Shown here in pieces: positions 19,951 through 28,593 of a stretch of 64,000 bases of DNA. The stretch's first letter is position 1, and each line of letters starts with the position of its first letter. The notes under the pieces are model-generated. The model saw nothing but the letters and a program-made list of their open reading frames with translations. It had not been told where the DNA came from and did no database searches. Where the stretch lies: positions 35,159 to 99,158 of the forward strand of contig NZ_RHNN01000013.1 in NCBI RefSeq assembly GCF_003946245.1. Reading direction: 5' to 3'. The position numbers and the translations under genes were made by a program. The stretch is from Levilactobacillus cerevisiae. Lineage in GTDB: Bacteria > Bacillota > Bacilli > Lactobacillales > Lactobacillaceae.

Positions 19951-21432
19951 ATGATGACTATGCCAAACCAAAAGCAATATGATGTTGTCGTCGCTGGTAC
20001 GGGAGCCGCTGGTATGTCGGCGGCTTTAACTGCCGCGCAACAGGGATTAAAAGTGCTGTTGTTAGAGAAGGGCCACACGACCGGTGGCAGTAGTAATTAC
20101 ACTGAGGGACTATTTGCCGTTGATTCCTATTTGCAGAAGGATGCAGGGATTCATGTTTCTGGAACTGAAGTTTTGAAAGAGGAAGTCGCCTATTCCAAGT
20201 ACAAGGCCGACTCACGTATTTGGCGGAAGTATGTTGACGCTAGTGCAGATAACGTTCAGTGGTTGGCTGACCAAGGCGTTGAGTACGAAGGCGTACAAGC
20301 GATGGGGGATGGCGAGGCCACTTGGCACATCTACAAAGGAATGGGTAACCAAGTCATTCACGGTGCTTTGCAACCCAAGGCAGAAGAACTCGGCGTCGAA
20401 ATTTTAACGTCAACCTCTGCGCAAGGGCTTCATCGCAATGACGACGGCGCAATTGTTGCGGTGGATGTTAAGGATGAAGAGTCTGGCGAAGTCATTCCGA
20501 TTCAAACGCCCGCAGTTGTCTTAGCAACGGGTGGCTACTTGAACAATCCAAAGATGATGGCCGAATTGACATCATACGATACGGAACGATTAATTCCAGT
20601 TAGCTCGGGTAAGGGAACTGGCGATGGCTTGCAAATGGCTTGGAATGCTGGTGCAAAACCTTATGGAACGGGAACTGCCATGTTGTTTGGTGGTTACTTA
20701 AAGGATCCGGATGAACCATCATTTAAATTTATGGGCTCGCAAATGAATGCCGCCGCTGGACAACAACCACTCTTATGGGTGAACGAAAAGGGCGAACGCT
20801 TCGTTGACGAGAGTGTCGTTTATAACTTCTCTTATGCTGGGAATGCCATGTATACGCAAAACGCGGTCTACAGTATTCTTGATCAAGGGGTCATCGACCG
20901 GATGGCTACTGAAGGAAACTTCATGGGGTTAGGTGTTTACGTGAAGCGGGGAGAAAAGATGACCAAGCTTCAGGATGAAATTGATACGGCCGTCGCAGCA
21001 GATAAGTCGTTTATCTTTAAGGCTGACACGATGGCAGAGCTGGCCAAAAAGATGGGGATGCCAGAGGATCAGCTAAGCCAAACCATTCAGGTGTACAATC
21101 AAGCAGCCGAAAATGGTGTGGATGATCAATTTGGTAAGGATGCCGCGTACATGATTCCCGTTAATGAGGGACCCTATTACGGTTTCAAGCTTAATACAGG
21201 TGCCTTTTGCACGATGGGTGGCCTGCAGGTAACACCGGACAATGAAGTCGTTGATAATGCGGGGCAAGTTATCCCAGGCCTCTATGCGGCTGGAAATGAT
21301 TCATCTGGGCTGGTAGGTGATACGTATGGTCCTAACATGCCGGGGACTTGTGTGGGTTATGCCTTTTATTCAGGACGGAATGCGGGGCAAAGTCTAACGG
21401 ATTATTTACAAGTGAAGGAGACAGCCAAATGA
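19951..21432 (+). CDS. FAD-dependent fumarate-reductase-like oxidoreductase
   Basis: 493 residues with the FAD motif VVVAGTGAAGMSAALTAAQQG, the family block GLYAAGNDSSGLVGDTYGPN and a C-terminal GYAFYSGRNAG. It belongs to the flavocytochrome c/fumarate reductase superfamily but has no haem or FMN-binding domain. The His pair expected before MGG reads FCTMGG and the substrate-binding Arg of the GANRLGG motif reads GPNMPGT, so fumarate itself is unlikely. It overlaps an FMN reductase gene by 4 bases, suggesting that partner supplies electrons. Lactobacillus hydroxycinnamate reductases (hcr/par loci) have a comparable LysR-flavoprotein-FMN reductase setting; an enoate-type substrate is inference. 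Confidence 0.85.
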   Translation: MMTMPNQKQYDVVVAGTGAAGMSAALTAAQQGLKVLLLEKGHTTGGSSNYTEGLFAVDSYLQKDAGIHVSGTEVLKEEVAYSKYKADSRIWRKYVDASADNVQWLADQGVEYEGVQAMGDGEATWHIYKGMGNQVIHGALQPKAEELGVEILTSTSAQGLHRNDDGAIVAVDVKDEESGEVIPIQTPAVVLATGGYLNNPKMMAELTSYDTERLIPVSSGKGTGDGLQMAWNAGAKPYGTGTAMLFGGYLKDPDEPSFKFMGSQMNAAAGQQPLLWVNEKGERFVDESVVYNFSYAGNAMYTQNAVYSILDQGVIDRMATEGNFMGLGVYVKRGEKMTKLQDEIDTAVAADKSFIFKADTMAELAKKMGMPEDQLSQTIQVYNQAAENGVDDQFGKDAAYMIPVNEGPYYGFKLNTGAFCTMGGLQVTPDNEVVDNAGQVIPGLYAAGNDSSGLVGDTYGPNMPGTCVGYAFYSGRNAGQSLTDYLQVKETAK

Positions 21433-21986
21433 AAATTATTGGGTTAGTTGGGAACAATGCCGACTTCTCTTATAACCGGCTGCTACTCCAGTTTATGGCC
21501 CAGCAGTTTACGACGGATGTGACAATTGAGGTTCAGGAGATTAAAGAACTTCCTTTATTCAATGAATCGACTGCCCAGCCGGCACCGGCTTGTGTCGTTG
21601 CTTTGGCCCAAAAAATTGATGCGGCCGATGGCGTTGTGATTGCGACACCGGAATATGATCATTCGATTCCGGCTAGCTTGAAGAATTGTCTGGAGTGGCT
21701 ATCCTTTGCTGCGCATCCATTCACGGACAAACCAGTCATGGTGGTGGGCGTGTCACTGGGTCAGCAGGGAACATCATTCGCGCAAACGCAATTGCGTGAA
21801 ATCCTGAATTCACCAGGCTTGAACGCACACGTTTTGTCTGGCAATCAGTTCATGATGGGCTTTGCTAAACAGCAGTTTAGTGAGGATGGTCAACTGACGG
21901 ACGCACGAACGCTTAAGTTTTTGACTCAGTGCTTCGCAACTTTCCAGCAGTTTATTCAAGCACATCAAGTGATGCCGGTGGAGTAG
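21429..21986 (+). CDS. NADPH-dependent FMN reductase family protein
   Basis: 185 residues with a flavodoxin-like fold: an N-terminal FMN phosphate loop GNNADFSYNRLL, then VVIATPEYDHSIPASLKNCLEWLS, the isoalloxazine-side loop of the family, and VVGVSLGQQGT. The ATG at 21429 overlaps the stop of the flavoprotein gene and AAGGAG lies at 21415-21420; the frame extends further upstream inside the preceding gene. It probably delivers electrons from NAD(P)H to the partner. Terminator at 22013. Confidence 0.9.
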   Translation: MKIIGLVGNNADFSYNRLLLQFMAQQFTTDVTIEVQEIKELPLFNESTAQPAPACVVALAQKIDAADGVVIATPEYDHSIPASLKNCLEWLSFAAHPFTDKPVMVVGVSLGQQGTSFAQTQLREILNSPGLNAHVLSGNQFMMGFAKQQFSEDGQLTDARTLKFLTQCFATFQQFIQAHQVMPVE

Positions 21987-22012
21987 TAACGCGTTATTAG
22001 TCAAATAAATTT

Positions 22013-22044
22013 GGAGGTTTTGACAAATGTCAGAACCTCCTTTT
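22013..22044 (+). terminator. Rho-independent terminator after FMN reductase
   Basis: GGAGGTTTTGACA pairs with TGTCAGAACCTCC, followed by TTTT. Confidence 0.85.
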
Positions 22045-22251
22045 GCGTTCAAACGACGTCTATTTAGGCGGTTGATGAGTAGTGGGTTAATACGATTGTT
22101 GGGGCGTTTGGTATCTTTGTGGAGGGGAGTTCGGTATAGTGGTCTTATTATTAAAATGAATAAATTGAAAAAAATTGAGGGCAAAATAAAATATTTTGAC
22201 ATTTGTTACGCAGTTAACCTTAAAGGAGTCTTTAGAGAGAGGTTAGCTAGT

Positions 22252-22578
22252 GTGATAGTGGAAATTGAAAATCATAAGTTGAAGACGCAGATAGACAGTG
22301 AATCAAAATTGGTGAAAAAATATGGTAAGCGAAGTGCAGTGCAAATCTTACATAAAATAGATTTGTTGAAAAGCGCCGTCAACTTGTCAGATTTATCGCA
22401 TTTGCCGCCAACGCGATTGCACAGATTATTTGGTGAATTGTCGGGCTACTTTGCAATAGATGTCACGAAACAATTGCGACTTGTATTCCGCGGAATGGAT
22501 GTTGCCGGAAATATCATCGTTGACAAAGAAGAGATTATTCATGTTCTGATTAGAGAGGTAGTTGATTATCATGATTAG
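22252..22578 (+). CDS. HigB-like toxin (RelE superfamily)
   Basis: About 108 residues; the core KLVKKYGKRSAVQILHKIDLL, LSHLPPTRLHRLFGELSGYFAIDV and QLRLVFRG matches HigB/plasmid-maintenance killer toxins, which are ribosome-dependent or free mRNA endonucleases. The C-terminus IIHVLIREVVDYHD is typical. The frame is open from 22027, but the upstream part runs through the terminator, is basic and AT-rich, and is not family-like; GTG at 22252 with GAGAGG at 22237-22242 is preferred. The antitoxin gene overlaps its end. The low GC relative to the surroundings suggests transfer. Confidence 0.85.
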   Translation: MIVEIENHKLKTQIDSESKLVKKYGKRSAVQILHKIDLLKSAVNLSDLSHLPPTRLHRLFGELSGYFAIDVTKQLRLVFRGMDVAGNIIVDKEEIIHVLIREVVDYHD

Positions 22579-22849
22579 AAAAGGGTATGCATTAGATCGT
22601 GACTACGTATCGTCACCAGGTGAAATCCTAACTGAGTCGTTGGCAGCGATAGACTTGTCGCCACAAGAATTGGCGCAGAAAACGCAGACGTCAATAACGT
22701 ACGTGGAGGCGGTTCTCCACGGGAAAGTGCCAGTAACCCCAGAATTTGCGATGGCTTTAACACAATTTTTTGAAATTGATGCTGGGTTCTGGCTACGATT
22801 AGACGAAGGGTATCAATACTTCAAGCGAACCGGACATGAAAAGCAGTAA
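22571..22849 (+). CDS. HigA-like XRE antitoxin, copy 1
   Basis: 92 residues with the HigA pattern: SPGEILTESLAAIDLSPQELA, a helix-turn-helix (AQKTQTSITYVEAVLHGKVPVT) and FFEIDAGFWLRLDEGYQYF. It overlaps the toxin gene end by 8 bases, the normal toxin-first HigBA order, so this copy is the probable cognate antitoxin. ATG at 22571 is chosen; a TTG at 22562 is possible. Confidence 0.87.
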   Translation: MIRKGYALDRDYVSSPGEILTESLAAIDLSPQELAQKTQTSITYVEAVLHGKVPVTPEFAMALTQFFEIDAGFWLRLDEGYQYFKRTGHEKQ

Positions 22850-22880
22850 TCAGCAAGTTAGTCTTTCGAGGTGGACTATC

Positions 22881-23150
22881 ATGACAAATAAGCAAACCAA
22901 TTACGAACCAAGTCGCCCCATCGCCCCCGGGGAAAGTATCCAGGAAGCACTCGCGACTTTAGAGATGACACCCCAGAACCTAATTGCGGAAACGGGGCAG
23001 GACAGCGATTACGTCATCAACGTCTTAGCTGGGACAGCGGCGATTACATCGGAATTTGCCGAGTCTTTAGCGAGTGTCATGCAGGTGCCCGCTAAATTCT
23101 GGTTGGCCTACGAAGACCAGTACCAACGACTACAGAAAACGAGGCACTAG
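22881..23150 (+). CDS. HigA-like XRE antitoxin, copy 2
   Basis: 89 residues: IAPGESIQEALATLEMTPQNLIAETG, ITSEFAESLASVMQVPAKFWLAYEDQYQRL. It shares the domain layout of copies 1 and 3 but differs at many positions. GAGGTGG (22869-22875) precedes the ATG at 22881. No second toxin gene is adjacent. The 3' end of this gene is duplicated at 23518-23594. Confidence 0.8.
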   Translation: MTNKQTNYEPSRPIAPGESIQEALATLEMTPQNLIAETGQDSDYVINVLAGTAAITSEFAESLASVMQVPAKFWLAYEDQYQRLQKTRH

Positions 23151-23208
23151 GACTAGTTTTCAACCGGTAGACGTCAAAGCTTGATCAGTGAAAGGGTGGT
23201 TAATTACC

Positions 23209-23490
23209 ATGAATAAAAATGAGAATGTTATACATCCCCAGTACGCCTCAGCACCGGGAGAAACGCTAGCGGAATCCCTGGAAGTGCTGGGCATGACGCC
23301 CAACGCTTTAGCAGTGGCAACCGGCAGTTCACCAGCCTACGTGGCTGCGGTCCTCCGTGGTACCGACAGGGTGACCCCGGCGTTCGCCGAAGCCTTGACG
23401 CAGGTCGTTGAAGTTGAAGCAACGTTTTGGTTGCGAATGGATCAAGCGTACTGGAATTTCAAAATGACTGGCCGAATTGATGAGATGTAA
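23209..23490 (+). CDS. HigA-like XRE antitoxin, copy 3
   Basis: 93 residues: SAPGETLAESLEVLGMTPNALAVATG, VTPAFAEALTQVVEVEATFWLRMDQAYWNF. Closer to copy 1 in the C-terminal half (FWLRxDxxYxxFKxTG) than to copy 2. AAAGGGTGG precedes ATG 23209. Likely a duplicate that could bind HigB or the operator. Confidence 0.8.
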   Translation: MNKNENVIHPQYASAPGETLAESLEVLGMTPNALAVATGSSPAYVAAVLRGTDRVTPAFAEALTQVVEVEATFWLRMDQAYWNFKMTGRIDEM

Positions 23491-23517
23491 GCAAGGGTGC
23501 AGACGCTAATTAACGAG

Positions 23518-23594
23518 GGTCATGCAGGATGCCCGCTAGATTCTGGCTGGCCTACGAAGACCAGTACCAACGACTGCAAAAAGCCAAACACTAG
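23518..23594 (+). pseudogene. Remnant of a fourth HigA-like antitoxin gene
   Basis: These 77 bases match the last 75-odd bases of copy 2 (23075-23150) at about 88% by eye, ending in the same Tyr-Glu-Asp-Gln-Tyr-Gln-Arg-Leu codons and TAG. A one-base insertion breaks the frame near its start and no 5' part exists, so it is a truncated duplicate. Confidence 0.8.
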
Positions 23595-23612
23595 CACGAA
23601 TTTACCACCACT

Positions 23613-23638
23613 AAAGGTCGCCACCGTGCGGCCTTTTT
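23613..23638 (+). terminator. Rho-independent terminator of the higBA-like cluster
   Basis: AAAGGTCGC pairs with GCGGCCTTT around CACCGT, followed by a T-run. Confidence 0.8.
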
Positions 23639-23749
23639 AGCTGCCCACAGATTTACCCCAAACAAAAATCGGCGCTCCAACAATGGAACCCCGACAACAG
23701 GTTTGCAACATAGAAGCCATCTCCGCGCGGCAACTGCCACAGTCCAGTG

Positions 23750-24166
23750 TTAAACCACTTGGTCGTCCAGCTCGCCAAGTTCCTCAATCATCGCGTCCAG
23801 CTCGCTCTTGGACAGGGTGGACCTGGTCAAGGCCTCTGCCATCTGGTCCGTCAGTAGCGCCAGTTGCGCATAAAAATGTTGGTTATCAATGAACTGGGCG
23901 TGTTTGCCCGTGATGAAACGCAGCGTGTCCGCGCAACAGGTGGCGTCAACGTCGGCCGAGCGTAAGCAGAGAATTTCCTGAATCTCTTCTAGGGGCAGGC
24001 CCGCCCGCTTGAGACTGTGAATGATCCGGTAGGTGGCCAGGTCCGCCACGGTGTACTCGCGGTAATTCCCCGCGGTCCGCGTCGGCACCAACAACCCCAT
24101 CTTTTCGTAGAAACGCAGCGTGTCCGGATTGCACGCGACTTTCTCAGCAAAATCTTTTATATTCAT
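23750..24166 (-). CDS. MerR-family transcriptional regulator
   Basis: 138 residues: MerR winged helix (MNIKDFAEKVACNPDTLRFYEKMGLLVPTR, then NYREYTVADLATYRII) and a dimerisation helix. ILCLRSADVDATCCADTL places a Cys where ZntR/CadR-type regulators have their conserved dimer-helix ligand, but the C-terminal metal-binding cysteine loop is missing. The start at 24166 is preceded by GAGGAGA on the minus strand; the open frame extends to 24235 without a ribosome-binding site. No target gene adjoins it apart from itself. Confidence 0.85.
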   Translation of the reverse strand: MNIKDFAEKVACNPDTLRFYEKMGLLVPTRTAGNYREYTVADLATYRIIHSLKRAGLPLEEIQEILCLRSADVDATCCADTLRFITGKHAQFIDNQHFYAQLALLTDQMAEALTRSTLSKSELDAMIEELGELDDQVV

Positions 24167-24211
24167 TATCAATCCATCTCCTCTGATTGAGGCAAGCCTA
24201 CCACGTGAGCC

Positions 24212-24223
24212 AACCCAAGGGTT
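24212..24223 (-). promoter_or_regulatory. Candidate MerR-type operator
   Basis: A perfect 12-base palindrome AACCCAAGGGTT lies 46 bases upstream of the merR-type gene start. MerR operators are short dyads in an elongated promoter spacer, so autoregulation is plausible. Confidence 0.4.
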
Positions 24224-24274
24224 AAAATAGGCCATTGAACGGTGAAATTTAACCGAGGTTCGGTGAGTTAATTA

Positions 24275-24309
24275 AAAAATCGACTTATCCGCTTAAGGGG
24301 TAAGTCGAT
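24275..24309 (-). terminator. Rho-independent terminator of the 27.3-24.3 kb minus-strand unit
   Basis: Read on the minus strand, ATCGACTTA pairs with TAAGTCGAT and six T follow. Confidence 0.85.
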
Positions 24310-24326
24310 AACGGGGCAGATTAATG

Positions 24327-25136
24327 TTAGGACAATGCATACTTCCGGATTGCCGCAGCGACACCGTTTTCAGCGTTAGTCAGGGTCACTTCCTGAGCGG
24401 CGGTCTTCACTTCGTCGATGGCATTGCCCATTGCGACGCCTAAGCCAGCGTATTTGATCATGGTCAGGTCGTTGCCCTGGTCACCAAGGGTCATCACGTT
24501 GTCCGCGGTTAAGCCGAGTTGGTCGACCAGTTCGCTCAAGGTACCCCCTTTGCTGGCGTGTTTGTTCATGACCTCGATAAAGTAAGGGGCACTCTGGACC
24601 ACGCTAAACCGTTCCTTGAAAGCTTGTGGCATGTCAGCCTTGACCCGGTCGATCACGGCGGGGTCGTCCACGAACATGGCCTTTGAAATCGTCAGGTCCC
24701 GTGAAATTTCGCTCACTTCGCGGTACCGAATCAACATCTTCACCAGGTAGCTTTCGCCGATCGTGTAGGCACTGATATTCTTGTTGGCCGTGTAGATGTA
24801 GTCCGGCGTTTCAATTTGGAAATGGGCGTCTAGCTTGCGGGAGAGGGCTTCCAGGTCGATGAAGTCGTCGTAGGTCAGCGAGTGGTTGGTCAGAACCTTG
24901 CCGGAGATGGTTTGGGCAACCGAGCCGTTAAAGGTGATGGAGTATTGGTCGTCGCCGCTGATGTCCATGGCATCCAGGTAAGGTTGGACACCGGTTAGTG
25001 GGCGGCCGGTACACAGGACAACCTTGATGCCCTGGGCCTTGGCGGCTTGCACGGCGTCGATGGTTTCTTGTGCCAGTTCATTCTTCTCGTTGAGCAGGGT
25101 ACCGTCGATGTCAATGGCAATTAATTTGATGGTCAT
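24327..25136 (-). CDS. Cof-type HAD phosphatase, YidA-like, copy 1
   Basis: 269 residues: motif [10 protein letters not shown], motif II LCTGRP, motif III Lys near KASKGGTL, motif [12 protein letters not shown]. The order and [13 protein letters not shown] match YidA, a promiscuous sugar-phosphate phosphatase. It is downstream of a close paralogue in the same orientation, with 26 bases between them. Confidence 0.92.
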   Translation of the reverse strand: MTIKLIAIDIDGTLLNEKNELAQETIDAVQAAKAQGIKVVLCTGRPLTGVQPYLDAMDISGDDQYSITFNGSVAQTISGKVLTNHSLTYDDFIDLEALSRKLDAHFQIETPDYIYTANKNISAYTIGESYLVKMLIRYREVSEISRDLTISKAMFVDDPAVIDRVKADMPQAFKERFSVVQSAPYFIEVMNKHASKGGTLSELVDQLGLTADNVMTLGDQGNDLTMIKYAGLGVAMGNAIDEVKTAAQEVTLTNAENGVAAAIRKYALS

Positions 25137-25162
25137 GAATGGGTCTCCTTTGAAAGTTAGAG

Positions 25163-25969
25163 TTAAAGGGCGTAGGTCAAAATGGCGTTGGCCACCCCGT
25201 CTTCAGCGTTACTGCTGGTCACTTCGTCAGCGGCGGCTTGAACCTCGGCGGTGGCATTGCCCATCGCGACACCTAAGCCGGCAGCTTTGAGCAGGGGCAG
25301 GTCGTTCGCCCCGTCCCCAATCGCCATGGTTTCGGCTGGTTGGAGGTGAAGGTGGTCGGCCAATTCTTGCAGGGCGTGGGCCTTACTGACGTGTTGGTTG
25401 AGCGCCTCGATAAAGTGCGGATCCGTCCGCACCAGGTAAAATTGCTGGCGCAGGGCTGCGGGGATGGTGGGTTCAAAGGCATCAACCACGGCCGTTTCGT
25501 CGATGAAAACAAAGGTTAAGATGTCTTCGCCGGCAGGAATTTCAGTGGCAGGTTGGTAAACGACCGGCAAGTGGACCAAACGACTCTCCCGGATGGTGTA
25601 GGCGCTGGCCGGCCGGTTGGGCGTGTAAATGGCTTGCGGTGTAATCATATGATAGTCGATCGGTGCCTGGTCGGCGAGACCCGCCAGCCGTTGCGCATCG
25701 TTGCGACTCAATGAGTGGGTGACCAGCGCCTGGCCATTCGTCGTTTGAATGGCGGCACCGTCGTGGGTAATCACGTACTGGTCATCCCCCGTGAGGTCTA
25801 GCATGTCCAGGTATGGTTGCACGCCAGCCAAGGGGCGGCCGCTACAGAGCACGATTTTGATGCCGGAAGCGACGGCCGCCTTGATGGCGTCAATCGTGGA
25901 GAGGGCTAACTTGTTATTGGGGGTGAGCAACGTGCCATCAATGTCAATGGCGATGAGTTTAACCGTCAT
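25163..25969 (-). CDS. Cof-type HAD phosphatase, YidA-like, copy 2
   Basis: 268 residues: [15 protein letters not shown], the Lys of [17 protein letters not shown]. Clearly paralogous to copy 1 along its whole length, with about half the residues shared, including the GVGVAMGNA block; divergence is concentrated in the cap domain (residues ~85-190), which sets substrate choice. It ends two bases after the HD gene begins its stop region, so the three genes form one unit. Confidence 0.92.
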   Translation of the reverse strand: MTVKLIAIDIDGTLLTPNNKLALSTIDAIKAAVASGIKIVLCSGRPLAGVQPYLDMLDLTGDDQYVITHDGAAIQTTNGQALVTHSLSRNDAQRLAGLADQAPIDYHMITPQAIYTPNRPASAYTIRESRLVHLPVVYQPATEIPAGEDILTFVFIDETAVVDAFEPTIPAALRQQFYLVRTDPHFIEALNQHVSKAHALQELADHLHLQPAETMAIGDGANDLPLLKAAGLGVAMGNATAEVQAAADEVTSSNAEDGVANAILTYAL

Positions 25970-25971
25970 GC

Positions 25972-27336
25972 TTAGGACTCCTTTGGTTGAATCAATTGGT
26001 TATTTTGAATGTAAGAGCCGAACTCGTCGTAAATGGGCTGGAACAGTTCTGGGGCGTCGTTGCCCGGATTTAACATTTCCTTGGGGAAGAAGAAGCGTTG
26101 ATCACCAGAGAACTTGCCGCGAATGGCGTTGACCAGGTCGGATACCGTGGACAATTCCAGTAGGGTGCCGTCTGGTTCTTGGAGTTCAATCTGGGTCAGC
26201 GGGTAGGTCATTTTCGGATCGTACGCGTCATCATAAGGTAAATCATAACTGTTGTCGGTGGCGGTGTAGTAGTCCGTGTTAAAGCCTACGGAGCGAATTA
26301 TTTGGCGTAACTGGGGCAATAGTGCCTGGGTCGCCGCCGAGTATTCCGCACTCTTTAGGGGCTTTCGGTCCAAGAAACGGTGCGCCAGGTCGGCCAAAAT
26401 TTCGTCCGGTGACTGCCGCCAGTGAATGAAGTAGGTCGTCAACACGCCGTCGTCCAGGTTCAGGTAGTCTTGGAGGTCGAATTCGTGGTTGAAGAACGGC
26501 AACAGCAGGTGGGGGATGAAGCTCTCATCCGTTTCGTCCGCTTGGTACAGCTCGTTGGCCCGGCCCAACAGGTGGTCGAGGATCACTTCCATCGACCGAG
26601 AAACCGGGTGGAAATAGACCTGTTGGTACATTTGGAAGCGGCTCACGATGTAGTCTTCGACCGCGTGCATGCCGTTCATGGCAAAGGCGATCCCGTCTTG
26701 GTACGGTCGCATGACGCGTAAAATACGGGTCAAATCAAACGTCCCGTACTGGGTGCCCGTGAAGTAGGCATCGCGCAACAGGTAGTCCATCCGGTCGGCA
26801 TCAATTTGACTGGAAATCATCTGGACGACCTGCGGATTGGGATACGTTTTTTGAATAACACTGGCAACTTCGGCGGGGAACGTCGGACTGACACGGCGTA
26901 AGACCTGGTTGACTTCGGTGGTCGGAGACGTCAAGATTTCAACGGTGATGGCCTCGTGGTCGGTGTGGAAAATGTGTTCAAACGTGTGGGAGTACGGGCC
27001 GTGGCCGATGTCATGTAACAGGGCGGCACACAGCGCGGTTAACCGTTCGTTGTCGTCCCAGCCGCCATCTCCGGGCGTTTTCGTGGGATAGTTACGTTGG
27101 AAGTTATCGCAAATTTGACGGGTGATTTCGTAGACGCCCAGTGAGTGGGTGAAGCGGGAATGCTCTGCACCGTGGAAAATCAGTGAGGCCGTTCCCAGTT
27201 GTTTGATCCGCCGTAAACGTTGAAATTCCTTGGTGTTGATCAGGTCAAGAATAATTTGATGTTGGACGTAAATGTAGTTATGGACTGGATCCCGGAAAAC
27301 TTTTTCCCGGGGCAGTCGCTGTTGGGCGTATGTCAC
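25972..27336 (-). CDS. HD-domain phosphohydrolase, YwfO-like
   Basis: 454 residues: HSRFTHSLGVYE, ALLHDIGHGPYSHTFEH (the HD metal site) and a second conserved region SQIDADRMDYLLRDAYFTG. This is the dGTPase-like HD family of Gram-positives; YwfO-type enzymes hydrolyse deoxynucleoside triphosphates. The minus-strand gene starts with ATG at 27336, 15 bases after lipL ends, and is followed by the HAD pair. Confidence 0.92.
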   Translation of the reverse strand: MTYAQQRLPREKVFRDPVHNYIYVQHQIILDLINTKEFQRLRRIKQLGTASLIFHGAEHSRFTHSLGVYEITRQICDNFQRNYPTKTPGDGGWDDNERLTALCAALLHDIGHGPYSHTFEHIFHTDHEAITVEILTSPTTEVNQVLRRVSPTFPAEVASVIQKTYPNPQVVQMISSQIDADRMDYLLRDAYFTGTQYGTFDLTRILRVMRPYQDGIAFAMNGMHAVEDYIVSRFQMYQQVYFHPVSRSMEVILDHLLGRANELYQADETDESFIPHLLLPFFNHEFDLQDYLNLDDGVLTTYFIHWRQSPDEILADLAHRFLDRKPLKSAEYSAATQALLPQLRQIIRSVGFNTDYYTATDNSYDLPYDDAYDPKMTYPLTQIELQEPDGTLLELSTVSDLVNAIRGKFSGDQRFFFPKEMLNPGNDAPELFQPIYDEFGSYIQNNQLIQPKES

Positions 27337-27351
27337 ACTGATTCCTCCTCG

Positions 27352-28185
27352 TTAATTTGTCGTGAGCCGTGGTTGGCGGCGGACCATTTGTGCCGTGGCG
27401 TGGTCGAGCGCGGTGGTGAATTTAGGGGTGGCCATGAGGGTCGCTAATTTTTTGTGGCCGACCTGGACACCCGCTGTTTCCACAGCCGTCAGGAAGCGCT
27501 GTTCGGCATCGTTAACCGTTAAGTCTTGGCTGAGTAAGGCACTAGTCGTGGTCATCACGGCCGGGTCGACGTCGGGGAAGGCCCATTTGTTCTCGGCAGC
27601 CCCCAAGCCAGCCTGGTAAAAGTCGCGAATCATTTGGCCCCGCGCCACTTGGTCGCCGTTCACGCCCAGGTACAGCATGGTGACGAGTGCGTGGGGACTG
27701 CGGCGTTGCGCGATGCCGGCAATCTTTAAGCCGTCGACGCTCAGGTCGTAGTCGCCCGGACAATAGGAGCGGGTGATTTCATAATGTTTCAACGTCAATT
27801 CCGGCCAGGCGGCGTCGACCAGTGTGGTCATTTGGGCGTAGGCCGCTTCGACGCTCATGGGTGGCGTGGTCAGCGGGGTGAACAGGGATACGTTTAAGAC
27901 GCCAGCGTCACTGACCACGGCAAGGCCGCCAGAATTGCGGAGCACGTAGTCGTAGCCGTGAGCTTGAACGGCGTTGACGGCCGCTGTGAGGTCGGGGAGC
28001 CGCTTGTCCTTCAGTCCCATGATCACGGTGGGCTGCATGGCCCAGAAGTGCAGTATGGGCTCCTGGAGGTCCACCACGAGGTCGAGGAGGGCGTTGGTGT
28101 AGCCGAACGCTTGATTTTTATTGTCGGCCGGGATTGGGGTGGTCACGGTCTGGAGTGAATCTGTGGGGAGATCAAAGGGAAACAT
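27352..28185 (-). CDS. lipL: Octanoyl-[GcvH]:protein N-octanoyltransferase (LipL-type)
   Basis: 277 residues of the LplA/LipB fold: VLRNSGGLAV, GVLNVSLF, RSYCPGDYDLSV and GLKIAGIAQRR. Cys142 in SYCPG corresponds to the nucleophile of Bacillus LipL (Cys150), and Lys154 to the conserved fold lysine. LipL moves octanoate from GcvH to the E2 subunits of dehydrogenase complexes. The HD gene next to it mirrors the ywfO/ywfL pairing. No gcvH or lipoylated enzyme is in the window. ATG at 28185 follows AAGGTGGG; three upstream codons are not needed. Confidence 0.85.
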   Translation of the reverse strand: MFPFDLPTDSLQTVTTPIPADNKNQAFGYTNALLDLVVDLQEPILHFWAMQPTVIMGLKDKRLPDLTAAVNAVQAHGYDYVLRNSGGLAVVSDAGVLNVSLFTPLTTPPMSVEAAYAQMTTLVDAAWPELTLKHYEITRSYCPGDYDLSVDGLKIAGIAQRRSPHALVTMLYLGVNGDQVARGQMIRDFYQAGLGAAENKWAFPDVDPAVMTTTSALLSQDLTVNDAEQRFLTAVETAGVQVGHKKLATLMATPKFTTALDHATAQMVRRQPRLTTN

Positions 28186-28324
28186 TGAACCCACCTTCTT
28201 TCGTTCAGTATCTTCAACCTCCCATTATACTAGAAAACGCTTGCGCCGTCATGGTCCGGACCAGTCCTTACGCTGGGCTTAATCTTGTGAACGCCAAACG
28301 GCAACATAAGATTGCTTAAAATTG

Positions 28325-28502
28325 CCACCTGCGGCTGCCAGAGATTCCGTCTGCTGTGGGGACCGCCTGCGGCCTGGGGTGCGGTCCTCCGGCTCGGTTT
28401 GAAGCCTGACAAAGAACGCCAGTCTCCAAACACGTCCCACGCTGTAAGCTGGTTCCCAGCTAACACCGTCGACACAGCTGCCTCCATCTCTGTCCTCCTC
28501 CG
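28325..28502 (-). repeat. Structured repeat family A, copy A5
   Basis: On the minus strand it shows GCTGTGTCGACGGTG, a hairpin GCTGG...CCAGC, the block GTTTGGAGACTGG with GGCTTCAAAC, and CCCCACAGCAGACGG. The first hairpin is shorter than in A2/A3. The stretch 28186-28324 between lipL and this copy holds only presumed promoter sequence for the minus-strand unit. Confidence 0.7.
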
Positions 28503-28593
28503 GTTATGATTGTTCTGCAACATGACATTGCTGTGACTATCGCTGGATTGGCAACGTTTGACCAGAATAATTGGTCGTCGTCTACGTAGGCGT

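Noticed and set aside
22027..22251. Long N-terminal extension of the HigB-like toxin
   Set aside because: It begins inside the FMN-reductase terminator, is not toxin-like, and a better start with GAGAGG exists at 22252.
28230..28247. Catabolite-responsive element (GAAAACGCTTGCG)
   Set aside because: At least three mismatches to the cre consensus and no sugar gene downstream.
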